From: Schizosaccharomyces osmophilus
Lineage: Eukaryota; Ascomycota; Schizosaccharomycetes; Schizosaccharomycetales; Schizosaccharomycetaceae
Direction: 5' to 3'
Assembly (NCBI RefSeq): GCF_027921745.1
Contig: NC_079240.1
Span: forward strand, 1,109,001-1,173,000
Length of the DNA stretch: 64,000 nt
Within the stretch, counting starts at the first letter, position 1. The number at the start of each line of letters is the position of its first letter. The notes under the pieces are model-generated. The model had not been told where the DNA came from and did not search any database. It saw nothing but the letters and a program-made list of their open reading frames with translations. The position numbers and the translations under genes were made by a program. This document shows positions 63,201 through 64,000 of this stretch, in pieces.

Positions 63201-63534
63201 TGTCATTTTCGATAGCTCAAGATGCGTAATATAATATTTTTCGGGATGATCTGAAATCTTGCAAACTTCGTAATGAATAACGTCAACTCCAATCAAAAAA
63301 GTACATGAATCTTTAATAAGGTTTTTATAGAAAGTATAACGTTTTAACCTGTTGGCAAATGTTCCACCACTTCGATAATTGAAAATTTTAATAGAGTTCA
63401 AAAGAGGCAGTAACGCTATCCATGGGAAGTTCCACTGTGGGTGGTCTCGGGATGGAATGAGTCACATTTCGTTTTATAAGTAAGTTAAAAAAAAAAAGAA
63501 AATAAATAGAAAGAAATAGACAAAAAAGTGAGGG
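60216..63534. other. 5S-associated repeat segment, no genes (right)
   Basis: Mirror of 11004-14323; nothing recognised besides unsupported short frames. Confidence 0.6.
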
Positions 63535-63653
63535 AGCCTACAGCACCCCGGATTCCCATGTTGTCTCCAACCATAGTACTAACGAGGCCCTCAGACGCTT
63601 AACTGCAGTGATCGGACGGGAACTGGTGTTTTCGCCTAGGTATGGCCGTAGAC
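63535..63653 (-). rRNA. 5S rRNA
   Basis: 119 nt, mirror of 10885-11003 with no difference I can see. Transcribed toward the core; the T run of the Pol III stop is at 63485-63498 (as A on the plus strand). Confidence 0.97.
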
Positions 63654-63737
63654 AACTCTCTATCTTTTTTAAGCTATCTATACTATTCATAACTTACTTT
63701 AATAGTATACGGGGTTTGTGTTACACATACGTTTGTC

Positions 63738-63779
63738 ATTGAATTGAATTGAATTGAATTGAATTGAATTGAATTGAAT
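63738..63779. repeat. ATTGA pentanucleotide repeat (long allele)
   Basis: Uninterrupted run of ATTGA units, three units longer than the interrupted tract at 10774-10800. Confidence 0.9.
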
Positions 63780-63820
63780 CCAAACAAAGTAATACGAAAT
63801 GGCGTTCATCTTCCTTCATC

Positions 63821-63830
63821 GTAAGAATGA

Positions 63831-63873
<43 letters not shown>

Positions 63874-64000
63874 ATAATGAAAATTAATGATTGAAACCAC
63901 TGCACGCTACGCTGAACACTGAATCGGGTAACGTTTGTTTCTTTATTTATTGACTACAAAAGCATAAACATTATGTATAATTTTTAAGGTAAAGTTTTTG
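63821..64000. other. Sequence beyond the right arm
   Basis: 180 bp with no match to the left flank. It starts with a T31/A8 run (63836-63874). Too short to say whether more repeats or the chromosome arm follow. Confidence 0.5.
63836..63874. repeat. T-run / A-run at right arm edge
   Basis: About 31 T followed by 8 A, in style like the two runs at the core edges. Confidence 0.9.

Larger units (their letters stand above)
42129..63820 (-). repeat. Right centromere arm (21.7 kb inverted repeat)
   Basis: 21,692 bp, the inverted partner of 10733-32418, six bases longer. The net change is +15 nt in the outer ATTCA tract, -13 nt beside the outer tRNA-Asp and +4 nt in a TA run. Gene content and order are the exact mirror of the left arm. 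Scattered base differences show that the two arms were read separately rather than duplicated by an assembler. Confidence 0.95.

Noticed and set aside
42129-63820. Right arm as an assembly artefact of the left arm
   Set aside because: Scattered base changes and three length differences between the arms show they are separate sequences.

Overview
The window looks like an almost complete regional centromere of a fission yeast (genus Schizosaccharomyces). It lies beside a short stretch of ordinary chromosome arm carrying three genes. The evidence for the genus is a 5S rRNA gene that matches the fission-yeast sequence as I remember it, tRNA genes with small introns after position 37, a short GTATGT/CTAAC intron in a nuclear gene, and host genes of fission-yeast type (cbp3, cmc1, cab2). 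S. pombe centromeres do not carry 5S genes in their repeats as I recall them. The 5S and tRNA repeat layout therefore points to the S. octosporus / S. cryophilus group. That species call is inference from memory.

Layout. 1-2485: end of cbp3 (+), a two-exon cmc1 (-) and cab2 (+). 2486-6578: AT-rich DNA without genes, holding two LTR-like remnants and two small tandem repeats. 6579-8881: five tRNA genes (Phe, Glu-CTC, Leu-CAA, Lys-CTT, Arg-ACG), a likely heterochromatin barrier. 8882-10732: no recognised gene. 10733-32418 and 42129-63820: two arms of about 21.7 kb, nearly perfect inverted copies of each other. 32419-42128: a 9.7 kb single-copy core with no tRNA and no believable gene. 63821-64000: the edge beyond the right arm.

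Each arm, read from outside inward, carries: a 5S rRNA gene; a Val/Asp tRNA pair; a segment with a decayed Ty3/gypsy-type fossil; a 171-bp repeat; Ala, Ile and Arg tRNAs; Asn, Met and Glu(TTC) tRNAs; a 4.4 kb segment without genes; a second 171-bp repeat; a second Asp/Val pair; a second Ala-Ile-Arg group; and Lys and Glu(CTC) next to the core. In all I find 35 tRNA genes and two 5S genes.

How it likely works (established for S. pombe, inferred here): the unique core would hold CENP-A chromatin, the repeated arms would be heterochromatin, and the tRNA clusters at the core edges and at 6.6-8.9 kb would act as boundaries. The arms differ by only a few indels and scattered single-base changes. 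The visible differences concentrate beside tRNA genes. No prokaryotic system, CRISPR array or gene cluster is present.
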